Below, in pieces: positions 1-13,369 of a stretch of 64,000 nt of DNA; position 1 is the first letter of the stretch, and every line of letters starts with the position of its first letter. The notes beneath the pieces were generated by a model that searched no databases, was not told where the DNA came from, and saw nothing but the letters and a program-made list of their open reading frames with translations. Origin of the DNA: Lojkania enalia (taxonomy: Eukaryota > Ascomycota > Dothideomycetes > Pleosporales); assembly GCA_010094045.1 (NCBI GenBank), contig ML986601.1:1-64000 (forward strand). The letters run 5' to 3'. The position numbers were made by a program, and so were the translations under genes.

Positions 1-460
1 ATTACGAAATTAAACTATAACTAGAAAAAGAACCCGGATACGGACTAATATGCAGCCTAATACTAAGGAAAATAGAGGCTCTAGAATAATATGTAGATAA
101 ATACTTGAAGAAAGGAATAATTAGAGAATTAAACTTACTAGTAGCACACCCTATACTCTTTGTAGATAAGAAAGAAATAACCAATCTACGAATGTGCGTC
201 GATTATCGCACCCTTAACAACATTATAATTAAGGATCGATATCCTTTACTACTTATTTGTGACTTGAGAAACTAATTAAGAGAAGCCACCATCTTTATAA
301 AATTAGACATCTAGAACATATACTATTAAATCTATATTAAAGAAGAAGATAAATAGAAAACAGCATTTAGAATAAAAAAGGGACTCTTTAAATACCTAGT
401 TATACTATTTAGACTTACTAATATACTAGCTACCTTCTAAAAATAAATTAATAAGTATAA
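1..460 (+). mobile_element. Ty3/Gypsy element A, left part (RT relic)
   Basis: This is a decayed reverse transcriptase read on the plus strand. The frame shows the fingers/palm landmarks of a Ty3/Gypsy RT in order: a CVDYRTLN block near 195-220, a DRYPL block near 235, a KLD block near 303, and a KTAF..KKGLFKYLV block near 355-405. In-frame TAG/TAA codons stand where Gln or Trp is usual, as RIP would produce. The element runs off the left edge of the window. At 460 it is cut by element B, and the frame resumes at 7537 with the YLDD-box region. It is not functional. The only ORF with a start codon here, on the minus strand, is an antisense shadow. Confidence 0.85.
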
Positions 461-668
461 TATCTTATAGCTTTAAGTTATAGGTTAATAATATAGAGTT
501 ATCTAACCTAGAGTTTAAATAGCCGAATCGCACCCTATAGGGATAGTAGTAATTTATCTCTCTTTTATTAGCTATCTCTTTTTAAAGAGAACTGAATATA
601 TAAATATTTTAGCCCTACTACTCTATCTATTATTACTACGCTGTAATCTATTATACTAGCCTATTATA
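461..668 (+). repeat. 5' LTR of element B
   Basis: This 208-bp direct repeat matches 7329-7536 and 19271-19478 with only scattered transition-like differences. It begins TATCTTATAG and ends CTATTATA, consistent with original TG...CA ends mutated by RIP. The four bases before it (457-460) are ATAA, as are the four after the 3' LTR (7537-7540). Confidence 0.85.
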
Positions 669-769
669 TTCGAATCGCTGAGACTCTTTAGAGCAGCCTA
701 GTAGTAATTTCCGATACTATAAATATATCTCCTACCCCTCTCAGTCTAACAGCCGGCTTAGCTAGGTAT

Positions 770-3700
770 ATAAGAACTTCAACATCTAGTAATAGGTAAG
801 ATGCTAACCTTAGAGCTAGTAAGAGACTTATTTAACTAGAAGAGTAGACTAGAGTGAATGTTTATCGAATATCTAAAGAATTATAGAGTTGCGGTACTAT
901 CCAGCGTTTTCTAGCCTAAAGTAGTATAAAGCGGGATATAGATACCGAAGACTTAGAAAGACTGTAATAATAGATATAAGGTAAATAAAATTGAAAGGAT
1001 TTTAAACAGCTATAAGAGATAAAGTAATAATATAAAGTAGATAACATCTCTATAATTAATTTAGCTATTATTATACTAGAGGGAGTGCAGCTGCCGCGAA
1101 CTACCTCTATTTAAGCTAACCTTCCTCGCCCTAAACCTCCTTATACCTATAAGAAAAAGGATCGTGTAGACTATAACTAATAGATCTAAGACTATAAAAA
1201 GTACTTTATCTAGTCGCTAGTAGACTTTTAAATAGAAAGGTAGAAAGTTACTTTTACCTCTAGATATATCTTAGAGTCTTTAAAGACTTTATAAGAGATA
1301 TATAAAACTATAGAGTACCGAAAGAGTATATACTAGATCTCTATATAGAATATCCTAAAAGTAAAGATGCTAAATATATTAGGAACTCTATTAGAATAAA
1401 GGTAAGAAGCTTTCAATACCTTAAAAAGGTGTAGATAAAGGATAGGCCAGTCTCTAACTAACTTATTAAACTATATAAGACCTCTATAGAAAGAAGTTAG
1501 AAAGATAAATAAAGACTATATAGTAAATAAGTTTATCTTAGCTTTATTTAAGCTGATAAGGAGAGATTTAGATCTCTTCCTAAAACTATAGCTTTAAACA
1601 CTACTAGAGGTAGAAGAACACGCGAATATAGTCTTTAGGTGTTACTAAAAGCTTTATAAGGGGTAAAAGGGGCGTAATATAGGCAATTGTAAGAGGCGAG
1701 GGTCTAATACTTTAAGGGAGAGTAATAGTACTCTAAAGAAGGCTAGAAAGGGCTAGAAACCCCCGAAGAGGTTTAGGAAAGGTAATATCTACCTAGAGCG
1801 GCCTTCTATTATATATTAGATATATAGAGAGGAGGGCTATAAGTCTTCTAACTATCCCTAGAAGAAAGAGAAGTCTAAAGGAGCTCCCGAATAGAAGTCG
1901 GGAAAAGGTAAGGGTTAGAAGAATTAAGCTCCTCTCTCCTAGCCTATATTAAACTCTTTAGAGAGAGTAAGGAGCTAGGAAAATTATATAAATTACTTTT
2001 TTAAACTCCTATAAAGTTGCTTATAGTTAAGATAGTAGTAGAGGGTTTAGCCGAGAATAATTGTTTAATCAACCTAGGTATGTAACTAAATCTCCTTAAT
2101 ACTATACTTATAAAGTAGTATAACCTAAAGATCGATCTATTACTAAAATTAATAGTAGAAGTTATAAACAGCTTTAAGATCCTAATATATAGGACTACTA
2201 TTATAAAGGTTACTGTTAGGGACTCGCGTAGTAAGGTTTAAGTCTATAAAATACCGTTTATAATATTAGACCTTAAAAGGTATAAGGTTTACCTTAGAAT
2301 ACCCTAGATATAGGATTATAATCCGAAATTAAACTTTCTTAGTAGAAGGATACTCTTTAGGGGGGTAAAGGCTATAGGCTTGCCCTAATTTTATAAGGTA
2401 GTACTAGAGGACGTAGAAGAGTTCGCGGAGACTATTACAGGTAGTAAAATAGACGTCTATATATACCTAGTTAATTCAGTAGCTATAGTAGATAAAATTA
2501 GCGCTAAAATAGGCTAATTACAGCTAGAGTATACCGATTTTAAGGATGTGTTTAATAAAAAGTAATCTTTAGTACTTATAAAGTATAGGTCTTAAGATTT
2601 AGCTATAAACCTACTAGAAGAAACTAGTCCTCTACATTAACTACTATATAATTTATCTTCGGTTAAGCTTTAGTATCTCCGGAAGTATCTAGATAAGTAC
2701 TTGTAATATAAATGAATTAGGAGATCTTAATCGCCTACTAGCGTACTAATCCTCTTTATAAAGAAGAAGGATAGTAGTTTAAGGTTCTATATAGATTATA
2801 GAGGCCTAAATAAGATTACTATACATAATTAGCACCCTCTTCCCCTAATTTTAGAGTCGCTAGAGCGTCTAGCGTAAGCTAAGTACTATACTAAGCTTAA
2901 TATTAGAGAAGCTTACTATAGAATTAAGATAAAGAAAGGAGATGAATAGAAGACCGCGTTTTATACTAGATATGGTTCTTTTAAGTATACTGTTATACTA
3001 TTTAGCCTAATAAATATACTAGCCCAATTTTAAGCGTATATTAACTAGACGCTTACTGGCCTTATTAATATAATATATATTATATACTTAGATAATATTT
3101 TAATCTTCTCTAATATAGAAGAGGAATATATTAAGTATATTAAGGAAGTGTTTTAGAGACTGCATAAGGCTAAGCTCTTTATAAAACTTAGTAAGTATAA
3201 CTTCTATACTAGAGAAATAGACTATCTAGGGTTTATTATTTATCCTAAAGGGATTAAATTTAACTATTCCTAGTTGAAAACTATCTAGGATTAGCTAGTC
3301 CCGCAGACTATATAAGATATAAGAATTTTTATTAGATTTATAAACTACTACTATAGGTTTATTATAGGATTCTTAAGGATTACCTTACCTTTAACAAGAT
3401 TAACCTAAAAGGGGCTAAAGGCTGCTAAAGAAGACTATACCCAGAGAAGAGAAGAAAGTTAAAAGCTAGATATTAGTTAGAAAGAACTAAAGGCCTTCTA
3501 ATAGTTAAAGGAAGCCTTTTTAAGCGTTCCTATCCTAGCTTATTATAAGCTAACTCGGCCTATAAGGGTTAAAATTAATACTTCTAGGGGCGCTATTTCA
3601 GGAATTCTTAGCTAGCTTATAGAAGAGTAAGTAGGTAAGATAATATAGTAACCTATTAATTTCTTTTTAAAAAAGTTTAGTATAATAGAGTATAACTATA

Positions 3701-5500
3701 ATATATATAACTAGGAACTGCTCGCAATAGTAGAAAGCTTAAAGTACTAGTATTAATACCTATAAGGAGTTACGTTCGACTTTTATATAGATTATAATAA
3801 CCTCTATTAGTTTATAGAAATAAAGACTTTAGTCTATTAATATATACGATTATATCTTAAGCTTACTAAGTACAATTATAACCTTATATACTAATCTAGT
3901 AAACTTAACCCAGCCGACGGACTATTATATTAACTAGACTATATAAAGGAAGCGCAGGCACCTTCGAAGAAGTCTAATATAAGATATATTAAACCTATAT
4001 ACGCTAAAATCAGCCTAAAAAGGGTAGAAAGAACCGATTTAGACTAGAATAATAGTACTAAGATTCTTAGAATCTTAGTAGTAGTAACCCGCGCACAGAC
4101 TACTTAGAAAGATTTTTCTCCTACCTAAGAAGTAGAAGAAACCCCTTTCTTAGACTAAGAATACTATAACAGCCCGGAGTAGGCTAAAGAAGGTAATAAA
4201 GGGAAGATAGAGCTAACAATACTTTAAGAGAGGTAAAACGCCCTTAACTAGATATATAACTACCCTATAGCAGGTTATAGAGGATAGATAAAAATATATA
4301 AGAGAGTATCGCGTTAATTTTAGTAGAAAGGTATAAGAGATAATATTAAGGCCTACTATTAGGATTGTTTAAGGTGTAGAAGGGTAAAAGCTCCTAGGTA
4401 TAAGCCTTATAGCCTATTACAACTATTACCCGTACTAAATAGACTATAGGAATAAGTTACGTTCGATTTTATTATAGAACTTCCTTTAAGTCTATTTCTT
4501 AGTTAAGTATATAACTTAATTATAGTTATTGTCGACCGGTTGACTAAAATAGCTTATTATATCCCTACTATCTCTACCTAGACTGTAGAAGACCTAATAT
4601 AGGTCTAGATACGCGATGTTATCTAACTATATAGTATCCTAGAGTTAGTAATATCCGACCGTAGTATTCTAACGAAGTTAAAATCTTAGGAGACTTTTTA
4701 CTATTATTTAGTATCTTAGCGAGGTCTTAGTTTAGCCTATTATCTAGAGACTAACGGGCTAATAGAAAGATAAAACTAGACGCTTAAGTAGTATTTATAT
4801 TATTTCTACTACTTAGAGTAAGATAATTAGGTAGTTTAGCTATCTGTAGCAGAGTTTGCATATAATAATAGTACTTATATAACTACTACTATCTTACCTT
4901 TTCGCGCTTACTATAATGTAGATCCCTAAGGACCTAATTAGCTAGGCGAGCCTTTAGGAGAGGGAGAAGCTCCTTTAGCAAGAGGTATAGCAGCTAAAGT
5001 ACTAGTATTATAAAGTAAATGTAAAGCGAAGATTAGTACTATAGTAGCTTATTAAAAGAAATACGTAGATAAGAAGAGAATGCACTTATCTCTAGTAATA
5101 AGAGATAAGATGCTGGTATTAAATCGATATATTAAGTCAACCCGTCTTAAGAAGAAATTAGATTAGAAGTATCTTAGATCTAGTATAGTAATAAAGGTTA
5201 TAACACCTATAACCTACTAGATTAACCTCTTAAGGTTAGGTAGTATCTATCTAGTGTTTTATATATCTTTACTAGAGCTATATAACCTAAAAGGGCCTAT
5301 TTAGAGTCTAGATAACCCGATATAAAATACTTTACGCTAATTTGGGGATAATATATATAAAATTAATTATATTATTAAATGAAAGTAAACCTCTATTAGA
5401 GTATAGGAATACTTAGTTAAATAGAAAAACTACCTAGACTCTAAGAATAGTTAGGAGCTAGAAGCAAATATTAGTATTAACGCTCTATAAGTATTCTAGA
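770..5500 (+). pseudogene. gag-pol relic of element B
   Basis: This is a RIP-mutated polyprotein. Visible blocks: a decayed zinc knuckle near 1830-1865 (REEGYKSSNYP); a protease-like tract at about 2000-2400 ending in a DYNPKLNF block; RT at about 2600-3250 with [10 protein letters not shown] (2790-2820), KTAFYTRYGSFKY (2950-2990) and YLDNILIF (3085-3110); RNase H at about 3560-3920; integrase core at about 4450-4950 with IVDRLTKIAYYIP and ISDRS; chromodomain at about 5370-5490 (YLVK, ELEANIS). In the polymerase box the second catalytic Asp reads Asn (YLDN), a GAT-to-AAT change that RIP of the opposite strand would give. There are too many stops for any product. Confidence 0.8.
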
Positions 5501-6088
5501 AAAAGAAGAGTATTAAACTAAAGAGATTAAGTAAACCTATTAAAGACCGTAGATACTCTTCGAAAAAGAAGAAGGATAGCTAAATTATTCTAAAGTATAA
5601 CCTTTATATAAACTTTCTAGTTAATATAACTATCTTTACCTAGTTTTCCTTAAATTAAGGTTTTTTATAGGTGTTTAATAGCGCTATTACTAGACTAAAG
5701 TTATATAAATAAGGTTTAGGAATAAGTACCTATAAAGTTGGTCTTATATATTAACATAGGTTCTTCAGTAATTATAAGAAGTGGTAATTCCTACTATTAA
5801 TACTAGAAGAACTATATTATAGCACGTTATAAACTAGAATAGTATATAGAAGACGGAAATATTATATTATTCTAAATATAGTACTAATCTAGGCTATAAG
5901 ATACTTAACCGGGGTATTATATCTACAGAAATACTAGAGAACCTGTTAATATCTAAAAAAACTACTATCTACTAATATTTATACCTTACTATAACCTTTT
6001 CTCCTACTATAACTTAGTCGAGCCTTTTTAATAGAGCGAATAGGCTAAAAGCGTTAGTATAGAATAATACGGTATAATATAGTCCGGA

Positions 6089-6346
6089 TTAACTTATAGA
6101 GGGCTTTATTTCCTTTACTTTAGCATATTTATTATTATCTATATTAAGAAGATTCTCTTCAGCCTTACGCTTACGCGCTATACTAATCTTAGTATAATCC
6201 CGGCTAGTAAGTTTAATTCTAGACAAGGTTTTTCTATTCTTACTATTATAGGCGAATAGGAAGTTAGAATCTTTCTTACTAAGCCTAGATATTACTATTA
6301 GTACTAGAATATATAAAAAAGGGCTAAAATGTATATTTAAATCTAT
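6089..6346 (-). pseudogene. Antisense open frame in the 3' non-coding part of element B
   Basis: On the minus strand a frame stays open for about 85 codons between stops in sequence that otherwise has a stop every few codons. Its content is protein-like and basic (for example SIARKRKAEENL). It has no ATG and no family signature that I recognise. It could be a fragment of another element inserted in B, an antisense ORF of B itself, or chance. It lies opposite to the gag-pol direction. Confidence 0.25.
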
Positions 6347-7328
6347 TTAACTACCGTTTAGGCAGTATCTTAGACTCTTTAAGCTAGTTAGATCTTATTA
6401 CTACTAACGCGGGCGGTAATAAGGGCTTTAATAGCTTAATTAACCTTTATAATATACTCTAGTATAGATAGGTCTAGCTATAGATATATTAACTATAAGA
6501 AGGTTAGAGTATACTATATTAGCTCAGAACGTACTTTAAAACAATTCTTATTATTCTTTTTAAGGTAGTAGAGATAGATATTATATTAAATACTTTCGTA
6601 GAGATATTCTACTATAAGTAGGTCTAAAGAAGCGAATTTGTAGTTACTATCTACTTTATATAGCTTACCGCGAGCTAGACGCCTTAGATAGTAGAGATAG
6701 CGGATAGTATAGGACTTCTTACCCTTAGCCTTTTTAATACAGCGCTTCTAGACTAGAGTAAGTACTATATTACGTGCTATAGACCTGTTAAGCGTAAATT
6801 AGCTGTTTATAAACTAGAAAGGCGCTGAAGAGAGCGCGAGAGGGGTATATACAGAGGAGCATAGCGAGAATAGAAAAATAGGTGGTAGGCGGCGCGGGTA
6901 GTAAGTATGCGTATCTACTAGCCCTTATTAGCTACAAAGTACTCTATTATATCCTATATAGAGCTATAACAACTGTACTAAATGCGCAGCTAAAGACTGA
7001 GGGAATTATATTTATTAAGATAGTTAAGGAAGTATAAGAATTAAAGAAGTAGAATAGGCGGGGGGAGTAGCATTTTTTATAATCAGCGTTTACTCTACTA
7101 GCGCTGTTTACTTATACCGCTCTAGGCAGCAAGTAATAAAAATTCCCTGAGGGTCGATGTTACTAGGTAAAAGTAAAAGTAGTAGTAACGATATACTACT
7201 TAATCTAGAAGGAACTTAAGATTATATAACAGCACCTATCTTAGGGTAGCTCTGCTAGTCTATTCTAGCAATATTTGTCCTCTATAAGCTGTTACGACGA
7301 CAGCTTTCTAAGAAGAAAGATAATATAA

Positions 7329-7536
7329 TATTTTATAGCTTTAAGTTACGGGTTAATAATATAGAGTTACCTGACCTAGGGTTTAAATAGCCGAATTATA
7401 CCCTACAGGGATAGCAGTAATTCGTCTCTCTTTTATTAGCTATCTCTTTTTAAAGAGAACTGAATATATAAATATTTTAGCTCTACTATTCTATCTATTA
7501 TTGCTACGCTGTAATCTATTATACTAGCCTATTATA
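7329..7536 (+). repeat. 3' LTR of element B
   Basis: This 208-bp direct repeat of 461-668 starts TATTTTATAG and ends CTATTATA. It is followed by the ATAA target duplication and then, in the correct frame, by the remainder of element A's RT. Confidence 0.85.
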
Positions 7537-9860
7537 ATAAAGTACTAAGACCCTACCTTAAATAATTCTATATAGTATATTTAGACAACGTCTTTATATA
7601 TTTAAAAATAAAATAGGAATATAAGAAATATATTAAACAAGTATTACGTATATTATAAGTAGTAAAACTATACCTTAAAATAAGGAAGTATAAATTCTAT
7701 ACTATAAGAATAGACTACTTAGGATTTATTATTAAACTAGAACAACTATAAATAGACCTAAATAAATTAGTAGTAATTAGAGACTAGCTAACCCTAAAAT
7801 TAATTAAAGATGTCCAATCCTTTATAGAATTTTATAACTTCTATCGAACCTTTATTAACGATTAGAGTGATATAATTACACCCCTAACTTAACTATTAAA
7901 GAAAGATGTTACCTTTATATAGGGAAACGAACAAGAAAAAGCCTTTTAAGAAGTTAAGAAACAATTTTAGTAAGAACTGGTACTGAAACTCTATAACCTA
8001 GAAAAGAAAACTCTTATAGAAATCAATGCATTAGAAACAAGAATAGCTAGAATCCTTATATAAATCTATAACAGAAAACGATACCTAGTAGTATACTATT
8101 TATAAAAACTTATACTAGTAGAAATAAATTATAATATATATAACTAAGAACTTCTAGCTATTATAGCGTGCTTTAAAGAATAGCGTATATACCTGTAAGG
8201 AGTAAAATAGTAAACTAAAGTCTATTATAATTATAAGAACCTTACTACCTTCCTTACTACTAAAACTCTTACCCCTAGATAAGTTAGATAGTTATAAGAA
8301 CTAGTTATATTTAATTTTAAGATTATCTATATTAGCGGAAAATAGAATTAAAAAGTAGATGTACTAAGTAGATTACTAGGATACGAGTAAGAGAAAGGAA
8401 CTACAGCTATACTACTAAAAAGATAATAAGACGGAAGTATAGTATATAATTACCTATAACTCGCAGTAACAACTATTACTAAAAAAGTAAGCTAGATAAT
8501 ACTAATTAGATTAGTAATAGATAGAATACCCAAAGAACTCTAAGAATAAGAACTAGAATAGATAGATAGACTACTATATATCTACAATTAAATCTATGTA
8601 CTAGTTAAAGTTAGAAAAGAATTTATTAGGTAATTCTATAAAGCCTTTATCTATAGATACTAAAGAATAGAAAAAATACTAGAACGAATCCTTAGAAGAT
8701 TCTACTTTCCTAAAGTAAGGGAATAGGTAAAGAATATATTACAAGAATATATAGACTGCTAATAAAATAAACCTAATAGATATATACCCTATAGACTGTT
8801 ATAAAACCTAGAAATACCTACTAGACTATAGATAGACTTATAAAGTATACCTACTTTATTCTCTATAATAAAGTATTATTAATAGAATAAGTTGTAAACA
8901 TCTTTCTAAGATAGATTGTAGTATAGTATAGAGTACTCTAGAAGATAATTATAGACTAAGATACTAAGTTTACTTTAAAGTTTTAGTAGATAATTATAAA
9001 CTTACTAGAAATTAAATATAAACTATCTATAGTATTTTATCTATAGACGAATAGGTAGATAGAGTAAATAAATTAAATAGTAGAATAATACCTAAGATAC
9101 TATCTTAATTACTAATAGAATAATTAGGTAGTACTATTACTAATAGTATAACTCGCGTATAATAGTATTATATATAGTATAACCGGAGTATTACTATTTA
9201 TAGCAAACTATAGATATAAACTAAAAACCTATAATACTCTAATTAAAATAGTATTATAGGTACTACAGGTATAAGAATAAGTTAAGATTATCTAATAAAC
9301 GCAAGACTTACTAAAAAAAGACCTCTAATTCCTATAATATACTATAAAGAAATACTATAATAAGAAATATAAATAACTACCTTACTTTAAAAAGGGAGAA
9401 AAAGTTTAGCTACTAAGATAAAATATTTAAAGTAAATAACTAAACAGTAAACTAGACTATATTAAAATTAGACTATATAAGATAGAAGAATAAATATTAC
9501 CCGTAAACTATTAACTTAAACTACCTACAACTATAAAAATCTATCTAACCTTCTATATTATACTTATAGAAAAGGTACCCTAAAATGCCGAACTAGTAGT
9601 ATATAATATAGATATATATAGAAAAGATTAGGAATAGAAAGTTAAGGAGATAATAAAATATAGGATATAGAATAGTAAATAATACTATCTAATTAAATAG
9701 TTAGGAATAGATAAATATAGGAACCTATAAAGCGATACCTAAGAACTAGAAGAAAACCTCAGCTCTATAGTATTGTAGGTATATTATAGAACTTAAATTT
9801 ATAAAGAAAATCTAGAGATAGAGTAGTAGGATTAAATAATATTAGCTATATTATAGGAGG
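7537..9860 (+). mobile_element. Ty3/Gypsy element A, right part (RT palm to chromodomain relic)
   Basis: This continues the polyprotein interrupted at 460. It opens with VLRPYL and a YLDNVFIYLK polymerase box near 7580-7605 (catalytic Asp to Asn, as in element B). The RT thumb and RNase H follow (7740-8300), then the integrase zinc-binding and core region (about 8580-9230, including the AYNS..TG block near 9140-9190), and a chromodomain-like tail near 9610-9790 (ELEENLSS). Frequent in-frame stops show it is dead. No LTR of element A is recognisable; its 3' end is placed only approximately, where the chromodomain-like frame ends. Confidence 0.75.
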
Positions 9861-11977
9861 CGATTCTACTTTAGAAAGAAGACCCGCCTTATAATCCGCC
9901 TCTTTCTCTTCCTTAAGCTGCTCCTACGCACGTTTATAACCCTCTACCTACCTATACTTTACTTATTTACAAATTTTCCGAAGACGCTGGATTTTTGTAT
10001 AAGTTACTACTACCTTATTAAGAAGTTATTTTAACTCTTTCTAGGCTAGGCGAATCTTCTCTTCTAGCTTTATAACTTCAGTATCCTGCTTTACTACTAG
10101 GAAGAATTAGGAATAAACTAGTATTACGGGACTATAATATATAAGTAATCTAGATATCGCGATCCACATCGTATAATAAATATATACTAGTATAAAGGTA
10201 CTCTAAATAATATAACTTTTTAGGTATCTCCTTCTTATCTACTTTATAAGTTAACCCTTTATAGAAATACTAGAAATAAGGTATAATCGTTTCGCCTAAA
10301 CGGTTTATACAATCGGTATAATAGTATCTATTTAGGGTTAAACGATAAAGAGGAGGTATTAGGAATATATATAGCCTTAGTAGAAACAGTATACTAACCC
10401 TACTATATACTAGCTTAGGATAGGAAAACTCTTAGGCTGAGAATTTAGAGGAGGAAGATAGTATTATAGATATCCCTGCGGTAAACCCTATACTAGATTT
10501 AATTAAGATCTAGGACTCTATATAGCTAGAAGAATAAGACTAATATAAAGTATATAATATACTTAGTAGCTTAGTTAACTAAGTAACTAAGTATACTTAG
10601 TAGCTCAGTTAACTAAGTAACTAAGTAAGAGAAAATAATAAGGGAACTAAATTATATTTAACGACCTTACAACTCTAATCTTTATAACTCTTTATAGTTA
10701 ACTTAAATATCCTTCGTATACTCTACTTACGTACTTCTATTATAAGCCTATAAGAATAATACATCTTATAGCACGTAATTACTCTTAGTTATTATCCTAC
10801 CCTGTACCTAGCCAATCGGAGGCTATTATAAGATTAATAGTAGAAGAGTATTATATTCTAGTAAAATATATCTCTTACTATTATATTTATAATAGCGTTC
10901 TTTATAGCAGCAACTTTCTTATTTATTAGAGCCTATAGGCGTATAGCTAGAAGTATTAAGTTCTATAGTATTTAGGTCCTTCTAGTAATTAGTATAATAC
11001 TTTAATTATTTATAGTAGTTACTAGATAGATAATATAGGTTAGTATTATATAGGGAAATTAGATTAGTATAGTTGTTTAGGGTGCTAGGTATTATAATAT
11101 TAATTATAGTACGGTAGAGTTTATTAAAGAGAGAATGTTAGAGATATACAATTTATCCGATCTTATTTAGTTTAGTATCTATAATTAGGTGTTGGAATTT
11201 AGTAAAGTAAGTAGGGAACCTGCTTTAGCCTTATTTTAAGGTCTCTAACTTACTCTATACTATAGTCTCCTTATTCTAGTTATTATAGGTAGATTCTAAA
11301 AAGGCGACTAAGCTGTTTATAGAGTTAATACTCTTATCTATTAATAGATTAACTAATATTACTAGGTCTTATTCTAGGCGGGAATAGATATATAGAAGGT
11401 GGGTATATTTAGTTAGATATTAGTTAATATTTCCTTCTAGTTTATAGTAGAGCTTTCTAATAAAGTATAAAAGCTCTAAATATTTACTAGAGAATATTAG
11501 AAGGTTAGGTAAGTAGTTAGAACGGAAATATAGGTTATATATAGTTTTAGACGGATTAGAAATTAATATAGGTATCTATTTAGAAGCTAGAGTTATAGGC
11601 TAAGTTAGGCTAAGGGCGGGTAATAGTTCTATTACTATTAATATACTAGTAGCTAGTAGAAGGATAGCTATTTAGTAGCTACTAAATTCCCTTTATATTA
11701 CTTTAAGGTTTAACTTATAATAGTTTTCTTAGGTTACTAAAGCCTCTACTAGTATTTTATTCTTCTACTATAAAGAGTTTAGCTTACTCTAGATCTTTTT
11801 AAGTATATTAATAAACGCGTTTTTATCTATAGTATATAATAGTAGATAATATAATATAATATTACAGACGCTTATACGCAGTTAGTTAATTATATTTTAA
11901 GTAGTTAACTCTATTACTATATACTATATATAAATATTAAAACGTTATATAAAGAATAGAGATATCTATATTATATA
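9861..11977. other. AT-rich RIP-type DNA without recognisable coding
   Basis: This TpA-rich stretch lies between the tail of element A and the left LTR of element C. I recognise no conserved domain on either strand. It contains the 34-bp tandem pair at 10559-10626. It is the host DNA into which C inserted, and continues after C at 19022. Confidence 0.5.
10559..10626. repeat. 34-bp tandem pair with internal palindrome
   Basis: Two adjacent 34-bp copies (10559-10592 and 10593-10626) differ at one base. Each contains a TTAGTTAACTAA-type palindrome; in the first copy the perfect core CTTAGTTAACTAAG spans 10570-10583. The sequence is non-coding in context. Confidence 0.8.
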
Positions 11978-11982
11978 GGTTT

Positions 11983-12261
11983 TATAACAGTATAGATAAG
12001 ATAATAGGTCCGAATACAGCACGAATCTACTTAGAGGTATATAGGAGTACGTAGGGGTTTAGGGACCTAGGAATTCTATTAACACCTATAGGCCTTATAC
12101 GAAAGGATATAGAAGAACTATTAAGCTACTTATAAGGGAGTATACAACTATATACGGAAGGGAAAAGGGGTAGAACCGGGGGTAGGATAAGATAAGTAAA
12201 AAGCTTTAGAATAAAGTTATATATAAAGCTTTTCGTAGAACAATTTCTTTGCATTATTATA
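11983..12261 (-). repeat. 3' LTR of element C
   Basis: This 279-bp direct repeat of 18738-19016 begins TATAACAG on the plus strand and ends TTATTATA. It is preceded by GGTTT (11978-11982), the same five bases that follow the other LTR (19017-19021). It is the 3' LTR because pol is on the minus strand and a polypurine tract abuts it at 12262. Confidence 0.85.
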
Positions 12262-12276
12262 CTACCCCCCTCCTTA
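12262..12276 (-). other. Polypurine tract of element C
   Basis: On the minus strand this reads TAAGGAGGGGGGTAG, immediately 5' of the 3' LTR. This is where second-strand priming occurs in LTR retrotransposons, and it supports minus-strand polarity. Confidence 0.6.
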
Positions 12277-13369
12277 TAGGCTAATAGTCCCTATCTACGC
12301 TAGTTCGGGAGGGAATTAGAGCTATTATAAATAGGTTCTAATATAAAGAAATTTCTTTAAAGAGGTATTTACTAGTAAAGGCTAATACGCGCGGTTGCTT
12401 ATAGAGATATATTTATTAATATAATATTAAGTAAGGTTTTTACAGTAAGTATAATTGACCTATATATTAGCTAGTAACTACTATTATAATAGTTTATTAA
12501 TATTACAATTTCGTCGCGTATAGTAACAAGCATTTACTAGCCTTAGTATATTACTAGGTTGCTGTTAACTAAGCTTCTTTAACTAAATAATAACTTCTAC
12601 TCTATACGTATTATTATACGTCCCTAGAACTATTAATTATTAAAGTATTACTAACACCTCGTAGAAAAAATTAATTAATATACTACTCCGTCTACCTCTT
12701 AAAACCTCTTTAGAAGTCTTCTAAATTATCTACCTTTAAACTATATATATACTCGTCTGCAGGCAGCGTGTAATATTTATCTTTTAGTTCCTAAGATTAA
12801 AAAAATGCGAATATTACACCTCGTAAAATAAAAAGTACAACCCTATATAAATTGCATCTAATACTAGTAGGGTACTTACTACTAACGTACTTATAAATCC
12901 CCTCCTATTATAAGGAGGAGTTTCTAGTCCTCTAGGGCTATCTTAAACTATAGATAGTAGCCTAATATATAGGAGATAAGAAGAATAAAAAGGTAGCCTT
13001 TAAGGCTGTTTTAGAGTCTACTTATAGTCTAGTACTTATAGTCTAGGTTGTAAAGAGTTAGGAAAATAGCCTTCCTACAGCTAGTATCTAAGTAGTTTTA
13101 TTCTACTAGAGTACTAAGTTATTCTATTAGGTTTTAGCCCTAGAGGCTCTAGTATCTAGCCTTTAAACTAATATTATAGCGCTCTCGGGCGGCTAAAAAT
13201 AAAATAGGGAAGATTTAAGGGGAGTTTAGAGGGAAAGAAGAGGAAGGAGGATAGAAGAGGAGAGGACTAGAGAGGTATCTAACAGCCTACTATTAGACCC
13301 TCCAGATTCTATAGAAGAGTAATTTCGAGCCTATACTTTAGTTTTTAAATCTACTACTTAACTCTTATA

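Larger units (their letters stand above)
461..7536 (+). mobile_element. Ty3/Gypsy element B, complete but RIP-inactivated
   Basis: This is an LTR retrotransposon of about 7.1 kb, bounded by 208-bp LTRs and a 4-bp target duplication ATAA, inserted inside the RT of element A. Domain order on the plus strand is gag with a decayed CCHC knuckle, protease, RT, RNase H, integrase, then a chromodomain. This is the order of chromodomain-containing Gypsy elements (chromoviruses). All domains are broken by many TAG/TAA codons. A purine-rich stretch (AAGAAGAAAGA, about 7311-7321) just before the 3' LTR is a plausible polypurine tract. Roughly 1.7 kb between the chromodomain and the 3' LTR has no plus-strand coding that I recognise. 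Confidence 0.85.

Noticed and set aside
2..184. 60-codon minus-strand ORF
   Set aside because: Antisense shadow of the element A reverse transcriptase frame.
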